Part shown: positions 44,206-53,165 of the stretch, in pieces
Layout: each line of letters opens with the position of its first letter
Position numbering within the stretch: the stretch's first letter is position 1
Origin: DASQZT01 sp035638575
GTDB lineage: Bacteria > Acidobacteriota > Terriglobia > Bryobacterales > Bryobacteraceae
Direction of reading: 5' to 3'
DNA length: 64,000 bases
Assembly (NCBI GenBank): GCA_035638575.1
Contig: DASQZT010000282.1
Span: 1 to 64,000, forward strand
Program-made: the position numbers and the translations under genes
The notes under the pieces: generated by a model
The model's input: the letters and a program-made list of their open reading frames with translations, nothing else
Told to the model about the DNA's origin: nothing
Database searches by the model: none

Positions 44206-47200
44206 CTACGCGGGCACTCCGGCGAGCTGCTGCGCGCGCGCTCTTACGCCGCGCAGGTCCAGCTTGCCGGTGCCCAGTTGAGGTAGGCTGTCTACCTGGT
44301 AGATGTTCTCCCGCTTGGGGATCCACAGGCGCGGCAGGTCCGCGCCGGACAGCCCCTGCCAAACTTCTGCGGGGCTCAGGTGCGAGTGCACGTACAGCGC
44401 CACGAGCCGCTCGCCGCGCTGCTCGTCGGCAATGCCGGTCACCACGCAGGGCGCGTCGCCGATCACCGTGCCGATGGCATCTTCGATGCGCATGTGCGGG
44501 ACCATCTCGCCCGCGATCTTGCTGAAGCGCGAGAGCCGGTCGGTAATGCGGATGAAACCTTCGTCGTCGATCAGGGCGATGTCGCCGGTGATATACCAGC
44601 CGTCGTGGAACACCTCTTCGGTCCGCTGCGGCTGGCCGAGATAACCCAGCATGCGGTTAGAGCCTTTCACCAGCAGCAGCCCTTCCTGGTCAGGGGGGCG
44701 AGGCTCGAAGGTGACCGGGTCGACAATCTTCGCCGCGACGCCCGGCACGGGATGACCCACGGTGCCGAACTTGGTGCCGGTCTGGTGGTTGCTTCCGTTC
44801 CCGAAATTCGGAACATTCACGGCAACTACGGGCGACATTTCGGTGCAGCCGTAGCCTTCCAGCAGTTCGAGCCCGAACTTCTCGCGAAACGCCGCAGCCG
44901 CCGTCTCGCGGAGTCTTTCGGCGCCAACGAGCACGTAGCGCAGGCCGGCGAACTGCTCTCGCGGCACTTTGCGCGCGTATGCCGAGCAGAAGGTCGGGGT
45001 GGCCAGCAGCAGCGTGGCCCGGTATTTCGACACCAGGTCGCCCACCGCGCCGGCTTCGGTGGGATTCGGATGGTACACCACGCCGCACCCGGAGACCAGC
45101 GGAAACCAGACGGTCACGGTGTATCCGAAGGAGTGGAAGAAGGGCAGCACGCCGGCGATCCGGTCGTCAGGTCCGATGCGGAAGAGCTGACCGAAAGCCT
45201 CGATGTTCGAAAGCAGGTTGTAATGCGAGAGCATCACGCCCTTGGGGACGCCGGTGCTGCCGCTGGAGAAGATGACGGTGGCGAGCGAATCCGGGGTGCG
45301 GCCGCCGCGGCTCAGCATCGCGGCCGGGAGGAAGCGCGCCGCCAGAAGAGCCCGCAGTTTAGCCAGCGTGCCCACGCCGCCGAGGATATCTTCGATCCAC
45401 ACGACTCCGGGCATCACGTCGATCTTGGCCTTGGCGACGAATGCCTTCGACGTCACGATGGTGCGGATGCCGCACTGTTCCACCGCCGCCGCCATCCCTT
45501 CCCGGCCGGCGGTGAAGTTGAGGTTGACGGTGACGCGGCCGGCCAGCGTCGCGCCGACGTTCACCAGCGCGCCCGCCACGGTCGAGGGCAGCAGCACGCC
45601 GATCGTCTCTTCTCCCGGACGCTCGCGGCGGATCCAGCCGGCCACCAGAACGCTGCCGGTGAGCATGCGCCCGTTGGTCAGCTCGCGGCCCGTGGAATCG
45701 GCCATGGCGAAGTGGCGCCAGTTGCGGCGGGCGCTCGCAATGACGCGGCGGTCCAGCAGGTCGCCCGCGCTCTTGCGGTGCTCCGTGGCTTCAGCGGACA
45801 GCTCCTGGATGGCCTGACGCACCTCGCGGGAGGGCGTGGCGGAAGGCATGGGCGCGCCGAAGGAGACGGTTACCGGGTACGGAATGCGCTTGGGCCACTT
45901 CCAGAAAAACTTGCCTTGCTCGAAGCTGAAGATGCTGCCCCAGAGGCGGTCGAGGTGTACCGGAACGACGGGGATATCTAGCCCTTCGACGATCTTTTCG
46001 AGGCCACGCTTGAAGGGCAGCATGTTGCCGGTGCGGCTGATGGCACCCTCGGCGAAGATGCAGACCACGTGGCCCGCGGCCAGTTCTTCGCGCGCCTGAC
46101 GGATGGCCTCCAAGGCATCGCGGCCGCCACTCACCGGAATGGCCTTGGCGCGGCGGAAGAACCAGTTCAGCGCCTTGGCCTCGTAGTACGGCTTCCACAC
46201 CAGGAAGCGGACGAAGCGCTGGATGCAGGCGCCGATCAGGAACCCGTCGACGTGCGACATGTGGTTCGAGACCAGCAGCGCCGGGCCACGGAACGGCACG
46301 TTTTCCTGCCCCACGATGCGGATGCGGAACAGCGAGTGAGTGACCAGCCACATGACGAAGCGCAGGAAAAAGTCGGGCACGATGGTGAGAATGTAAACCG
46401 TGACCAGCAGGGTGGCGATGCCCGCGCCCAGCACCATCGTATCTGCGCCGACCTTCAGGCGATCGTGCAGCGCCCACAGCAGCGCCGAAGCGAACAGCAT
46501 GCCGATGGTCTGGTAGAAATTGTTGGCGGCGACCACGCGCCCCTTCTCGCGCCGGTCCGCGCGCTGCTGCATGTACGCGTAAAGCGGGACGATGAACAGG
46601 CCGCTCGAGATTCCGAGCAGCACCAGCGCGAGCGCCGCGAATCCGTAGGACGCCCGGAAAGAGAAGAGCGCGAGGGCGAAGAAGCCCATCAACATCGACC
46701 CCAGCGGAACCAGCCCCAGCTCCACTTTGTCGCCTGAGAGCCTGCCCGCCAGCATGTTGCCGACGCCGATGCCGATCGACAGAAACGGCAGCAGGAGCCC
46801 GCCGCGCACCTGGCTGACTTTGAGAACCTCGTTGCCGAACAGCAGCAGGTCGGGCTTGAGCAGCGCGCCGAGCGACCAGAAGAAAGCCACCCCGAGCACG
46901 CTCAGCCACAGCGGCCGGTTGGAGAGCAGGCCGCGCGTGCTTTCCCCGATCTCAAAAAACGGATTCAGGCGGAACGGCGCGGTGGCGCCCGACGGCCACA
47001 CGCGCGTGATTCGCAGGCTGGCGAACAAGCCGGCCATAGCGAACGCCATGGGAACCAGCGCCATCTTGCCCGCGTCGCCTTTCCACCACGAGTACACGAA
47101 GTCGCCCGCGGCGGTTCCGAGCACGATGCCCACCAGGGTGGTCATTTCCAGCCAGGCGTTGCCGCGCGACAGGTCGCGGTCCGAAAGGATCTCGGGCACG

Positions 47201-47574
47201 ATGCCGTACTTGGCGGGGCTGAACACCGTGGAGTGCAGTCCCATCATGAACAGCACCACGAGCATCCACTGCAGGTGGCCGGAGATCAGCGCATAGGCGC
47301 CGAGCGACATGGCCACGACCTCGAACGCCTTGACGCCGATCAGCACACGCCGCTTGCTGACGGCATCGGCAAGGTGGCCCGCGTAGCCGGAGAACAGCAG
47401 GAAGGGGAGCAGGTAGACGAACTGCACCGCGCCGGTGCTGGAGCCACGGTCCACGGCAGCCTCGAACACGAGCATCTGGTATAGGTTGTCGTTGAACGCG
47501 CCGAGGAACTGCGTCCACAGGAAGGCGTGGAAGCCGCCGTTTTTCAGAAGGTCTTTCAAGCTGCCGTGAGCCAT
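44206..47574 (-). CDS. LplT-Aas fusion: lysophospholipid transporter, acyltransferase and acyl-ACP ligase
   Basis: This three-part protein of 1122 residues repairs lysophospholipids. Residues 1-420 form a major-facilitator transporter related to LplT, with FLGAFNDNLYQML near the N-terminus and about 11-12 helices. About 425-620 is a PlsC-type acyltransferase with the catalytic HX4D in SNHMSHVDGF. About 650-1120 is an AMP-binding acyl-ACP synthetase with FSSGSTGVPKGVMLSH and the YGCTEMSP motif. Start ATG 47574 is preferred to GTG 47580. In E. coli LplT and Aas are separate adjacent genes. The product acts at the inner membrane. Confidence 0.9.
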   Translation of the reverse strand: MAHGSLKDLLKNGGFHAFLWTQFLGAFNDNLYQMLVFEAAVDRGSSTGAVQFVYLLPFLLFSGYAGHLADAVSKRRVLIGVKAFEVVAMSLGAYALISGHLQWMLVVLFMMGLHSTVFSPAKYGIVPEILSDRDLSRGNAWLEMTTLVGIVLGTAAGDFVYSWWKGDAGKMALVPMAFAMAGLFASLRITRVWPSGATAPFRLNPFFEIGESTRGLLSNRPLWLSVLGVAFFWSLGALLKPDLLLFGNEVLKVSQVRGGLLLPFLSIGIGVGNMLAGRLSGDKVELGLVPLGSMLMGFFALALFSFRASYGFAALALVLLGISSGLFIVPLYAYMQQRADRREKGRVVAANNFYQTIGMLFASALLWALHDRLKVGADTMVLGAGIATLLVTVYILTIVPDFFLRFVMWLVTHSLFRIRIVGQENVPFRGPALLVSNHMSHVDGFLIGACIQRFVRFLVWKPYYEAKALNWFFRRAKAIPVSGGRDALEAIRQAREELAAGHVVCIFAEGAISRTGNMLPFKRGLEKIVEGLDIPVVPVHLDRLWGSIFSFEQGKFFWKWPKRIPYPVTVSFGAPMPSATPSREVRQAIQELSAEATEHRKSAGDLLDRRVIASARRNWRHFAMADSTGRELTNGRMLTGSVLVAGWIRRERPGEETIGVLLPSTVAGALVNVGATLAGRVTVNLNFTAGREGMAAAVEQCGIRTIVTSKAFVAKAKIDVMPGVVWIEDILGGVGTLAKLRALLAARFLPAAMLSRGGRTPDSLATVIFSSGSTGVPKGVMLSHYNLLSNIEAFGQLFRIGPDDRIAGVLPFFHSFGYTVTVWFPLVSGCGVVYHPNPTEAGAVGDLVSKYRATLLLATPTFCSAYARKVPREQFAGLRYVLVGAERLRETAAAAFREKFGLELLEGYGCTEMSPVVAVNVPNFGNGSNHQTGTKFGTVGHPVPGVAAKIVDPVTFEPRPPDQEGLLLVKGSNRMLGYLGQPQRTEEVFHDGWYITGDIALIDDEGFIRITDRLSRFSKIAGEMVPHMRIEDAIGTVIGDAPCVVTGIADEQRGERLVALYVHSHLSPAEVWQGLSGADLPRLWIPKRENIYQVDSLPQLGTGKLDLRGVRARAQQLAGVPA

Positions 47575-47669
47575 GCCCACCGTAGAGCACGGAATGGTCC
47601 GCGCCGAACCTCCCTCAAGATCAATAGCTTACAGGAACCGCCCGGAAGGGCCAACCGGCCTGCCGTACA

Positions 47670-49217
47670 ATGAATGTACATATGGCGTTCATTTCCGGTA
47701 CACAGCGGGAACTGCTCGAAGCCGTCTCGCAGTTGGGCTACGCCAACCCGTTTCTCCCCGAGCGCGTGCGGCTGGAGCGCGCCGTGCTGGGCAGCGAGTT
47801 CGTGGCGGGCGAACCCGTCTGGAGTTATCGCGCCGAACAGCCCGGCCCCCGCGAGAATGTGTGGCGCATTCAAACGCGCGTGGAGCCGCTTCTGGAGAAG
47901 CTGCGCGCGCGCCTCGCCGGGGGCGGCCAAGCGCGGCCACAAGACCTGATGCTTTATGAAGACGCGGTGCTGCAGCTTCTGTACACGCGCTACTACCCCC
48001 GCTTCTACGACGCAGGGCAGGACGCGCGCAGCTCCAGCTCCGCCCGCTGGAGCTTCTACACCAACTTCCTCGCGGACTGGCGCCACTTCTTCGGCATCGA
48101 CGGCGTGCGTTTTCCCACGGGCCACGATGCGCGCCACACGTTCGCGTGCTTTCGGCAGATCCAGCGGGCGTTCGACCAGATTTTCCGCGACATTATCGGC
48201 AGCTCGATGCCCGCTGCCCGGCTGCGCGCGGCCATCTGGCAATCCGTGTTCACCCACGACATGCGCCGCTACCGCCGCACGCTGTATGCCCGCATGGGCG
48301 AGTTTGCCACTTTGATCACCGGCCCATCGGGCACCGGCAAGGAACTCGTGGCGCGCGCCGTCGCGGAGTCGCGCTACGTCCCCTTCGACGATCAGCGGCT
48401 GGCGTTTGCCAGCGACGATGCGGACTCGTTCTTCCCGATCAACATCTCGGCGCTATCGCCCACGCTGGTGGAATCGGAGCTGTTCGGGCATCGCCGCGGC
48501 GCATTCACGGGCGCGGTGGCCGACCGCAAAGGCTGGCTCGAGAGTTGTCCCGAACTGGGCTCCGTCTTCCTGGACGAACTGGGCGACCTCGACCCGGCCA
48601 TACAAGTGAAGCTGCTGCGCGTAATCGAGACGCGGACCTTTCATCCCGTGGGCGACACGGCGGGCCGGCAGTTCCGCGGCAAGCTGATCACGGCCACCAA
48701 TCGCGACCTCGCGGCATCCATTCGCAAGGGCCAGTTCCGCGAAGACCTGTACTATCGCCTGTGCTCGGACCAGGTGGCCACGCCTTCACTCGCCGAACAA
48801 CTCGCCAATTCGCCGGCTGTGCTGGGCGAGCTGGTGCTCTACATGGCGCAGCGCGTGGCGGGACCGGAGGGCGACGAGCTGGCGCGCGAGGTGATGCGGT
48901 GGATCGGGGCGAATCTCGGTCCCGAGTATGCGTGGCCCGGGAATTATCGCGAGCTGGAGCAGTGCGTAAAGAACGTGCTGATCCGGCGCAATTACCGCCC
49001 GGCGGGAGCGGGGCCGGCGGATGCGGTCGAAGAATTCGTCGAGGACGCGCGCGCGGGGAGGCTGACGGCCGGCGAGCTGCTGGCGCGATACGTCACGGTG
49101 GTTTACAGCCGCACGGGAAGCTACGAAGAGACCGCGCGGCGGCTGGGCCTGGACCGCAGAACCGTGAAAGCCAAGGTGAACACGGCCCTGCTCAAGAAGC
49201 TCCACGGCCGCCGATGA
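47670..49217 (+). CDS. Sigma-54-dependent transcriptional activator with unrecognised N-terminal domain
   Basis: This AAA+ enhancer-binding activator has 515 residues. The N-terminal 200 residues are rich in Tyr, Phe, Trp and Arg, lack receiver, PAS or GAF motifs, and match no family I recognise. The AAA+ domain has Walker A GPSGTGKE, the sigma-54 contact loop GAFTGA, and Walker B GSVFLDELGDL. The Fis-type C-terminal helix-turn-helix is YEETARRLGLDRRTVKAK. The ATG start at 47670 is plausible, as is ATG 47682. It is divergent from the LplT-Aas fusion (95 bases), so control of that gene is possible. No -24/-12 site was verified. Confidence 0.92.
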   Translation: MNVHMAFISGTQRELLEAVSQLGYANPFLPERVRLERAVLGSEFVAGEPVWSYRAEQPGPRENVWRIQTRVEPLLEKLRARLAGGGQARPQDLMLYEDAVLQLLYTRYYPRFYDAGQDARSSSSARWSFYTNFLADWRHFFGIDGVRFPTGHDARHTFACFRQIQRAFDQIFRDIIGSSMPAARLRAAIWQSVFTHDMRRYRRTLYARMGEFATLITGPSGTGKELVARAVAESRYVPFDDQRLAFASDDADSFFPINISALSPTLVESELFGHRRGAFTGAVADRKGWLESCPELGSVFLDELGDLDPAIQVKLLRVIETRTFHPVGDTAGRQFRGKLITATNRDLAASIRKGQFREDLYYRLCSDQVATPSLAEQLANSPAVLGELVLYMAQRVAGPEGDELAREVMRWIGANLGPEYAWPGNYRELEQCVKNVLIRRNYRPAGAGPADAVEEFVEDARAGRLTAGELLARYVTVVYSRTGSYEETARRLGLDRRTVKAKVNTALLKKLHGRR

Positions 49218-49229
49218 TGCGCCGCCCCA

Positions 49230-49616
49230 CTACCGCGGCTTGTACGCTACCGCGTCGATTTCCACCTTGGCGTCCTTCAGCGGTAGGGCGGCCACGATGA
49301 TGGTGGTCCGCGCCGGCTTGGCCTCGCCGAAGAACTCGGCGTACACTTCGTTCATCGGCTTGAAGTCGGCGGCGTCGGTCAGGTAGACGCCGCAGCGCAC
49401 GACGTCGTTCAACGATGCGCCGCAGGCTTCCAGGATGTTCCGGATGTTGGTCAGCACCTGCCGCGTCTCGGCCTGCACATCGCCGGTGACGACCTGGCCG
49501 CTCACCGGATCGATGGCGACCTGCCCGGCAACGTAGATGCAATCGCCCGCACGGACAGCTGGCGAGTAGGGGCCGCGCGGCGCCGGCGCGCCCCTGGGTG
49601 AAATGCGCTCGATCAT
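49230..49616 (-). CDS. ridA: RidA family protein (reactive imine/enamine deaminase)
   Basis: The protein has 128 residues of the YjgF/RidA fold. RidA proteins hydrolyse reactive 2-aminoacrylate-type enamines and protect PLP enzymes. The N-terminal PRGAPAPRGPYSPAVRAGD contains the conserved Ser-Pro; the Arg that binds the carboxylate is in DDVVRCGVYLTD (as NDVVRCGVYLTD). The C-terminal glutamate lies in KVEIDAVAYKPR. The start is three bases downstream of the trxB stop, so it forms an operon with trxB. Confidence 0.9.
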   Translation of the reverse strand: MIERISPRGAPAPRGPYSPAVRAGDCIYVAGQVAIDPVSGQVVTGDVQAETRQVLTNIRNILEACGASLNDVVRCGVYLTDAADFKPMNEVYAEFFGEAKPARTTIIVAALPLKDAKVEIDAVAYKPR

Positions 49617-49619
49617 GAT

Positions 49620-50543
49620 TCAGTGTCCTTCCGCTTCCAGATAACGTTCGGCTTCGATGGCGGCCATGCAGCCGGCGCTGGAGGCGGTGATGGCCTGCCG
49701 GTAAACGCGGTCCTGCACGTCGCCGGCGTGAAAAATGCCGGGGATGTTGGTGCGCGCGCCGCCCTTGGAGAGAATGTAGCCGTCGGGATCGGTTTCGATC
49801 TGCCCTTTGAAGACCTTGGTGTTGGGAATATGGCCGATGGCCACGAAGAAGCCATCCACATCCTGCTCCCAGGTCTCGCCGGTTTTCAGGTTGCGCAGGC
49901 GCACGCGGGACACCAGGTTTTGCGAAACATCGAAGACGTCTTCCACCACCGTGTTGGTGACGAACTTGATCTTGGGATTGTGGCGGGCGCGGTCGAGCAT
50001 GATCTTGGAGGCGCGGAATTCCTCGCGGCGGTGCACCACGGTCACCTCGCGGCCGAAGCGCGTCAGGAAGTTGGCTTCTTCCATGGCCGAATCGCCGCCG
50101 CCGATCACCATGATGTTCTTGTCGCGATAGAAGAAGCCGTCGCAGGTGGCGCAGGAACTGACGCCGTGGCCGATCAGCTTCTGTTCGTTTTCGAGGCCCA
50201 GCCAGCGCGCCGAGGCGCCCGACGCGATGATCAGGGTAAGGGTCTCGATCCACTCGCCATCGACGTCCAGGCGGAACGGGCGCGTACTGAAATCGGTGTC
50301 GACGACCGCACCGTGCAGGTACTCGGCGCCGAAATTCTCGGCCTGCCGCTTCATGTTCTCGACCAGGTCGGGGCCGTTGACGCCCTCGGGAAATCCGGGG
50401 AAGTTTTCCACCAGGGTGGTGAGCGAGAGCTGCCCGCCGGCCTCGTGCCCGCTGATCACGAGCGGTTTCAGATTGGCGCGGGCAGCGTAAATTGCCGCGG
50501 TGTTGCCGGCACAGCCGGAACCCATGATGACAACGTTTCGCAT
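49620..50543 (-). CDS. trxB: Thioredoxin-disulfide reductase
   Basis: This NADPH-dependent flavoprotein reduces thioredoxin. It has 307 residues, normal size. The FAD-binding N-terminus reads MGSGCAGNTAAIYAAR, with Cys in place of the more usual Pro. The redox-active pair is Cys131 and Cys134 in SSCATCDGFF. The NADPH-binding loop is IGGGDSAMEEA, and the C-terminal FAD motif is FHAGDVQDRVYRQ. Upstream lies tsaC, about 50 bases away; downstream, ridA is tightly linked. Confidence 0.96.
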   Translation of the reverse strand: MRNVVIMGSGCAGNTAAIYAARANLKPLVISGHEAGGQLSLTTLVENFPGFPEGVNGPDLVENMKRQAENFGAEYLHGAVVDTDFSTRPFRLDVDGEWIETLTLIIASGASARWLGLENEQKLIGHGVSSCATCDGFFYRDKNIMVIGGGDSAMEEANFLTRFGREVTVVHRREEFRASKIMLDRARHNPKIKFVTNTVVEDVFDVSQNLVSRVRLRNLKTGETWEQDVDGFFVAIGHIPNTKVFKGQIETDPDGYILSKGGARTNIPGIFHAGDVQDRVYRQAITASSAGCMAAIEAERYLEAEGH

Positions 50544-50594
50544 GAATTTTGGACGAAGAATTTCAGGGTACCACGCCCGGCGGGGCGCCCGGTT

Positions 50595-51233
50595 TCACGA
50601 CTGCTGGAGACAGGCGGCGATTTCCTTTTCCTCGACGGCGCCGTTCTTGATCACCCGCCAGTAGGGCTCTGTGATGTCCACGGTGGTCGCGCCCGCTCCG
50701 CCGCAATGGCCGCCATCGAGCACGAGGTCCACGCGGCCATCCATCATGCCGAAGACCTCGATGCCGCTGCGGCAGGTGGGATGGCCGGAAATATTCGCGC
50801 TGGTGGAAATCAACGGCTCGTTCAGCATGGCGAGAAGCTGGTCCGCGATCGCGCATTTCGCCTGGCGCAGGGCCATGCGACCGGTGTTGCCGGTGACTTT
50901 CAGCGGCACCTTGGCCGAGGCCGGCACGATGATGGTCAGCGGGCCGGGCCAGAACCTCCGCGCCAGAATGAAGAAGCGGTTGTTCAACTCACCCGCCAGC
51001 TCCTCGGCCATCATCATGTCGCGGACCAGGATGGGCAGCGAGCGGTGCGGCTCGCGCCCTTTGGCCGCGAAGACTTGCGTCACGGCGTGCAGGTTGAAGG
51101 GGTCGGCCACCAGCGTATATAACGCGTCGGTGGGGATGGCGACCACGTTGCCGCGTCGCACGGCGGCGGCGGCTCGCTCCAGGGCTTCAGGCTGGGGGGC
51201 CTCGGGATTGATCTCGACCAGGTCGGTTGCCAT
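50595..51233 (-). CDS. tsaC: L-threonylcarbamoyladenylate synthase TsaC (YrdC/Sua5 family)
   Basis: This cytoplasmic enzyme makes threonylcarbamoyl-AMP from Thr, bicarbonate and ATP for tRNA t6A37. It has 212 residues and lacks the extra Sua5 C-terminal domain. Conserved residues are seen in VVAIPTDALYTLVADP, FAAKGREPHRSLPILV, and ISTSANISGHPTC, with the substrate Arg and Lys in the second motif. It lies between trxB and the MTHFR fusion. With tsaD at 37106-38197, two t6A enzymes are in the window. Confidence 0.94.
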   Translation of the reverse strand: MATDLVEINPEAPQPEALERAAAAVRRGNVVAIPTDALYTLVADPFNLHAVTQVFAAKGREPHRSLPILVRDMMMAEELAGELNNRFFILARRFWPGPLTIIVPASAKVPLKVTGNTGRMALRQAKCAIADQLLAMLNEPLISTSANISGHPTCRSGIEVFGMMDGRVDLVLDGGHCGGAGATTVDITEPYWRVIKNGAVEEKEIAACLQQS

Positions 51234-51248
51234 TTTTCGAATGCGATC

Positions 51249-53117
51249 TCAGTGCGGGCCGATAGCCTCCGCCACGTCCAAAGCCATCTGGTAGCGGCCG
51301 AACGGCGCACTTAATTGTACGCCCTGGACCATGGGGCGCACACGCCGGACCATTTCGCGCGCAATGGCCACGCCTTCCTCGCGGGCCTTTTCCGCGTTGT
51401 CCACGCGGCGCATGCGCTCCATGAACTCGTCGGGCACGGGCACGCGCAGCTCGTTGACCATGAACTCGGCGTTGCGAAAGCTGGTGAGCGGCCAGATGCC
51501 GCAGACGACCGGGATCTTGACGTGCTCGATACGCTTGAGAAATCCTTCCAGCAGATCCAGGTCGAATACCGGCTGCGTCACCACGTACTCGGCGCCGGCT
51601 TCCACCTTCCACTCGAAGCGGCGGATTTCCTCGTCCATGTTGGGCGCGCCGGGGTTGGCGCCCACGCCGATCAGCAGCGCGGTCTGCGAGCCCATGGGGT
51701 TGCCGCCGATATCCAGCCCGTGATTCAAATTGCGCACGATGTTCACCAGGCCGATGGCGTCCACGTCGAAAACCGCGGTGGCATCGGGGTAGGCGCCCAT
51801 GCGTGGCGGGTCGCCGGTGATGCAGATGAGGTTGCGCACGCCCACCATGTGGGCGCCGAGCAGCTCGGATTGAATCCCCAGAATGTTGCGGTCGCGGCAG
51901 CAGAAATGATTCACCGCCTCGATCCCGGCCTGCTGTTGGATGAGATGGCAGGTGACTTGGGCGCTCATGCGCGCGCTGGCGCGCGGCCCGTCCGGCACGT
52001 TGATGCAGTCGATGCCGTGCTCCGCGCAGCGCCGCGCGCCGTCGATCTCGCGCGAGGCGTCGATGCCGCGCGGCGGCAGGATCTCGACGAACGATACGAA
52101 TTTGCTCTCCGCCAGCTTCGCGCCGAGCTTGGATTTCCGCGCCACGGGCACGGGCTCGAGGGCGTGCGCCTTGGCCTGCGGCTCCTCCACCGTCACCGCC
52201 AGTTTCTTTTGCGCGGGCTGCAGGGAGCGGGTTTCGCTGCGGATCAGCTTGATGTGGTCGGGCGTCGTGCCGCAGCATCCGCCGATCACCTTCACGCCCG
52301 CCCACAGCAGGCGGCGCGCGTACTGCGCCATGTATTCGGGTGAACACAGATAGATATTGCGGCCCTCGATCCGCATGGGCAGCCCGGCGTTGGGCATGGC
52401 GCTCAGCGGCTTCGAGGAGAACTGCATCATGCGCTCGATGGTTTCGAGCGTGGCTTTGGGCCCCACCGAGCAGTTCAGCCCGATGGCGTCCACCGGCCAT
52501 TCGTCCATGATTTTGGTGAAAGTCTCGGTATCGGTGCCGCCGGGCAGATAGCCGAAATCGTCGATGGTCACCTGGGCGATGATGGGGACGTCGCCGCCGC
52601 CCGCCTCGCGCGCCGCCATCACCGCTTCGCGCAGCTCGTCAAGGTTGCCGAACGTCTCCAGAATCAGGAGGTCGACACCGGCCTCGAGCAGCGCCTCGAT
52701 CTGCTCGCGAAACGCGGCGCGCGCCTCTCCGAAGGAGGTAGGGCCGAGCGGCTCGATGCGCACCCCGAGCGGGCCCACGGCGCCGGCAACGAACGGCCCG
52801 TCCTTGGCTGCTTCGCGCGCCACGCGGACCGCCGCGCGGTTGATCTCCCGCAGCTTGTCGGCGAATCCGAAGGCGGCCAGGCGCGGGCGGCTGGCGCCGT
52901 AGCTATTGGTCTCGAGAATCTCCGCGCCGGCCTTCACATACTCCTGGTGGATCTGGCGCACCAAGTCGGGCTGCGAGAGATTCAGCTCGTCGAAGCAGCG
53001 GTTGATGAACACGCCGCGGGAGTACAGCATGGTACCCATGGCGCCATCGGCCACAATGACGCGGCGCGATAATTGATCGCGAAATTCCTGGGCGCGGGAA
53101 CGGGTAGCTGTAGTCAT
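51249..53117 (-). CDS. Bifunctional homocysteine S-methyltransferase / methylenetetrahydrofolate reductase
   Basis: This two-domain one-carbon enzyme has 622 residues. Residues 1-295 form a homocysteine methyltransferase with DGAMGTMLYSRGVF at the start. The zinc cysteines are in GLNCSVGP and GGCCGTTPDHI. A linker of about 35 residues follows. Residues 330-622 form the FAD-dependent MTHFR, with FVEILPPRGIDASRE and GIWPLTSFRNAEFMVNE. The fusion supplies methyl groups for methionine in many bacteria. ATG 53117 is preferred to TTG 53129. The gene stands upstream of tsaC by 15 bases. Confidence 0.93.
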   Translation of the reverse strand: MTTATRSRAQEFRDQLSRRVIVADGAMGTMLYSRGVFINRCFDELNLSQPDLVRQIHQEYVKAGAEILETNSYGASRPRLAAFGFADKLREINRAAVRVAREAAKDGPFVAGAVGPLGVRIEPLGPTSFGEARAAFREQIEALLEAGVDLLILETFGNLDELREAVMAAREAGGGDVPIIAQVTIDDFGYLPGGTDTETFTKIMDEWPVDAIGLNCSVGPKATLETIERMMQFSSKPLSAMPNAGLPMRIEGRNIYLCSPEYMAQYARRLLWAGVKVIGGCCGTTPDHIKLIRSETRSLQPAQKKLAVTVEEPQAKAHALEPVPVARKSKLGAKLAESKFVSFVEILPPRGIDASREIDGARRCAEHGIDCINVPDGPRASARMSAQVTCHLIQQQAGIEAVNHFCCRDRNILGIQSELLGAHMVGVRNLICITGDPPRMGAYPDATAVFDVDAIGLVNIVRNLNHGLDIGGNPMGSQTALLIGVGANPGAPNMDEEIRRFEWKVEAGAEYVVTQPVFDLDLLEGFLKRIEHVKIPVVCGIWPLTSFRNAEFMVNELRVPVPDEFMERMRRVDNAEKAREEGVAIAREMVRRVRPMVQGVQLSAPFGRYQMALDVAEAIGPH

Positions 53118-53165
53118 GGGATAACGCAAAGGGGCGATCTAGTCATTCTAGCAGCCGCGGCCGGC

